A DNA stretch of 25,119 nt, taken from assembly GCA_001970855.1 (NCBI GenBank), contig LSSN01006085.1, positions 1 through 25,119 on the forward strand, written 5' to 3'. Position numbers and translations under genes: made by a program. The stretch comes from Smittium culicis. Taxonomy: Eukaryota > Kickxellomycota > Harpellomycetes > Harpellales > Legeriomycetaceae. The notes beneath the pieces were generated by a model that had not been told where the DNA came from, ran no database searches, and was given only the letters and a program-made list of their open reading frames with translations. Positions 22,901 to 25,119 of this stretch are shown here, in pieces; the first letter of the stretch is position 1, and each line of letters opens with the position of its first letter.

Positions 22901-24814
22901 CTATGATTGGAGAATTAAAATTATACTATTCTATTATAAGAAATTTAAAAAATATTGGAATTTAAGCATAAAAAACCATCTATATGCAACAAAATAGTTT
23001 CCATATTTAGGAAATAGGAAATTTTTATTAAAATGCCAATAAAAATATGATTTAGTAAAAATTGAAAGTAGAATAATCATTTATGGAAATATAAATTATG
23101 CTAAAATTAAAATATTAGGGGGAAAGATATTTTTTAAAAAATATGAATTCTGATAGATTTTACACAATTAATCTATCTCGAATTAAGATAATATAGAGAT
23201 AAAAGAATTGTTGAAATTATTTTTAAATGTTTGAAAAATTAGACATATATCTTCAAAAAACATTAAAATTCAAAGAGAATAATTATTGTATTATTAAAAC
23301 TTAAATTAAGAGTACTAACTCCGAATCCGCGATGTTTTTAAAACATATCTAATATTGAGATAAAAAACCTTTTATATGGAAGGAAATAAAAGATAATAGT
23401 TTATAGATTATATCGAGAATAGTTCTTATTATATAATGAATTCAAAATTATACTATGCTTTAGGGAATTATCAAATTAAATTATTATAGTTATCATCTAA
23501 GTCTCATCAGAAAATATAAAATATACTAATAAAGCTGGAAAAAGCTTGAATTAACTTAAAGGAAATCTGATATGATGAGAATTTTTTCGCGTATGAAATA
23601 ATGATAAAAATTTTGCAAAAAAACCCCAAGAATCAATTACTAAACGTTATCAATCAAAAAAACATCAATTTTCAAATGCTAATTTATTAAAAAAACATAC
23701 ACAAAAAATTTAACCACAAGCATAAAAAAATTAAAAAGAAGCTGTTACTAACGTCTATCTAAATTTGTAAAATATTCGCAAGAAAAAGTTTCAATAAAAA
23801 GACGCACATATTTAAAAGAAATCAATTATTTTAAAAATAATATTTTTTGCAATTAAAGAATCATAATCAATAGAAAAAGAGAAGTGAAAAATATTAAAAT
23901 ATAATTTTGGCTTATTTTACCACAATTAATCATCATTAAGAAATTTATTATACTATAATTATTTACAATCTGAATTTCTAAATTAACTCTATTCATTTTA
24001 AAAAGTAAAATAATCAATCATTTAATAATAAAGGCTCCCTTATCACAAATAAAGAAAATTAATCAAAACACTTCATAACCATTTGGCGTCAAAAAATCTT
24101 TAGAAAAATCAATTTTATGATTTTTTTAAGATTTATAAGTAAATTTACTATTTATTGTATTATTACAATAAACCAATACTTATTAAGGCTTCGGAATTAA
24201 AAATTTTTTATTGAAAATAGTTGGATATATATGAATGATCAAAAATATTCTACCACCTGTGAAAGGGCAAAGATAGTTGTTATAAACTAAATAAACATGG
24301 AAATTTAATAAAAGTTAGTATTTATTTTATTTTTTTCATATCATGGGTTTTGTACATTTAGTATACTGCGAATAAATATATTCGCCTAAAACACATCTGA
24401 TAATTCCTTAATCAAGGCGCACGTTTTCGCTTCTATATTTTGGAGCATCAAATTATTTCGACTAAATTAAAATACTAGATTTTTGAGAATTCAAAATAAC
24501 TGAATTCTTGCTCTTCTTTTTATGGAGCCGCAAGTAGAACCAACTAAAAGTAGCATCAAATAAAATGCGATAACATAATATCAATCGTGTAAATTTAGGT
24601 TAAATCAAGCTGTTTATTATTATCAATCTAAGAAACTAAATCAAATTACAATTAATTTTTTTATAAAACCCATAATCGTAAGATGAATCGGATAATTATT
24701 TCCTAATTATTTTAAATATCGCCAAGTTGCGATAATTCAAATAGACAAGCTTGTGCTTAAAGTCGACTGTTTTTTCAAAAAAAAGTTTAGAATGAGAGTA
24801 ATACGATTTAGACT

Positions 24815-24820
24815 AAAAAA
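24815..24820 (-). terminator. RNA polymerase III terminator of the right tRNA pair
   Basis: Six A on the plus strand (six T on the transcribed sense strand) directly after the 3' end of the minus-strand tRNA-Arg; mirror of 13371-13376. Confidence 0.8.
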
Positions 24821-24893
24821 TGATCCAGCCAGGACTCGAACCTGGAATCTCTTGATTCGTAGTCAAGCGCCTTGTCCATTGGGCCACAGGACC
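24821..24893 (-). tRNA. tRNA-Arg (ACG), mirror copy
   Basis: Base-for-base identical to the tRNA-Arg at 13298-13370, including the U6.U67 mismatch. It is transcribed toward the core and is second in its pair. Confidence 0.97.
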
Positions 24894-24897
24894 ATTA

Positions 24898-24970
24898 TGG
24901 AGAACCAGGGTATCGATCCCTGTGCCTCACACATGCTAAGCGTGCGCTCTACCATTTGAGCTAGATCCCC
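24898..24970 (-). tRNA. tRNA-Ala (AGC), mirror copy
   Basis: Identical to the tRNA-Ala at 13221-13293, including G3:U70 and the U6.U67 mismatch. First gene of the right pair, four bases upstream of tRNA-Arg. It marks the outer border of the right arm. Confidence 0.97.
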
Positions 24971-24977
24971 ATATATT

Positions 24978-25119
24978 GTTGTGTTTTGTAACTTTTTTTG
25001 TTACCAGTATCAGTTTGAGGCGGATTCGTTTTAGTGTTCTGGTGTGAATCACTCAGCCTTAACCTTCCTGTTCACCACTATTACTAGTTTAATGTTATAA
25101 AAATAATAATGTTTTCGAT
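24978..25119. other. Right flank outside the repeat, unassigned
   Basis: The composition changes at once to clearly higher G+C, most evident at 25010-25085. I could not find a long open frame on either strand in the 142 bases available, nor similarity to the left flank. It could be the edge of a gene, UTR or transposon that continues beyond the window. Confidence 0.5.

Larger units (their letters stand above)
13978..24224. other. 10.2-kb A/T-rich gene-free core between the inverted arms
   Basis: Stop codons are dense in all frames and no recognisable intact coding region exists. Hand counts of 60-base blocks give 5-28% G+C, mostly 10-20%. The left part (about 15.3-17.8 kb) tends to be T-rich on the plus strand and the part beyond about 18.5 kb A-rich. 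The sequence looks unique apart from short local repeats: an 18-A run at 14297-14314, a doubled 9-mer at 17228-17245 and a hairpin at 19874-19904. The only patch with coding-like composition is 14682-14882. Confidence 0.85.
13214..24977. other. Candidate regional centromere: tRNA-bounded inverted repeats around an A/T-rich core
   Basis: Two near-identical arms of about 0.76 kb face each other across 10.2 kb of unique, roughly 80-85% A+T, gene-free DNA. Each arm carries an inward-transcribed tRNA-Ala/tRNA-Arg pair at its outer end. In S. pombe, inner repeats flank an A/T-rich central core bound by CENP-A, and tRNA genes act as borders of the centromeric chromatin domain. C. tropicalis centromeres are also a core flanked by inverted repeats. 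The layout is seen directly; the centromere role is inferred. Alternatives are another A/T-rich heterochromatic island, a large foldback element or an unusual origin region. Confidence 0.5.
24225..24977 (-). repeat. Right arm of the large inverted repeat
   Basis: Reverse complement of 13214-13977, about 99% identical, 753 against 764 bases. Beyond 24977 the sequence differs from the left flank, and inward of 24225 the core is unique, so both arm boundaries are sharp. Both tRNA genes are carried unchanged. Confidence 0.97.

Noticed and set aside
13978..24224. Core as an inserted mitochondrial genome fragment, suggested by its A/T richness
   Set aside because: No mitochondrial protein, rRNA or tRNA gene is seen, and the flanking tRNAs are of nuclear eukaryotic type.
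13978..24224. CRISPR-like or long tandem satellite array in the core
   Set aside because: No regularly spaced direct repeats; only isolated short duplications such as TTGAGGCGA twice.
24753..24959. 68-codon plus-strand open frame
   Set aside because: It runs antisense through the right tRNA pair; the apparent peptide is translated tRNA sequence.

Overview
The window is nuclear DNA of a very A+T-rich eukaryote, most likely a fungus. Its three protein genes carry many short GT...AG introns (about 70-170 nt). Their products are an RRN6-type RNA polymerase I factor, an SMP3/PIG-Z GPI mannosyltransferase and an acylaminoacyl-peptidase. The tRNA genes are of eukaryotic type. The intron density and base composition would suit an early-diverging fungus, but I cannot name a genus from this sequence.

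Layout. The left 10 kb is genic. The 3' part of an RRN6/TAF1C-like gene (+, 1-2789, 5' end outside the window) converges on an 11-exon SMP3/PIG-Z gene (-, 6193-2990). A 5-exon acylaminoacyl-peptidase gene (-, 9888-7106) follows. Every exon chain was joined by hand; phases agree across all junctions and each total is a multiple of three. Positions 9889-13213 are non-coding and hold a 160-bp-arm inverted repeat (11201-11770) and a 192-bp piggyBac-like MITE flanked by TTAA (12879-13070). A decayed relative of that MITE lies at 6349-6537.

The right 12 kb is the striking part. A tRNA-Ala(AGC)/tRNA-Arg(ACG) pair at 13221-13370 starts an inverted-repeat arm of about 0.76 kb (13214-13977). A mirror copy lies at 24225-24977, about 99% identical, with both tRNAs unchanged. 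Between the arms are 10.2 kb of unique, roughly 80-85% A+T DNA with no recognisable intact gene. The only gene-like trace is an open frame with no start codon at 14682-14882 (-). Both tRNA pairs sit at the outer ends of the arms and are transcribed inward.

An A+T-rich gene-free core, near-identical inverted arms and tRNA genes at the outer borders together form the architecture of fungal regional centromeres (Schizosaccharomyces pombe, Candida tropicalis). I therefore propose this segment as a candidate regional centromere. This is an inference from architecture; only CENP-A occupancy would prove it. The protein genes do not form a pathway: they are housekeeping genes of rDNA transcription, GPI-anchor assembly and N-acetyl-peptide turnover.
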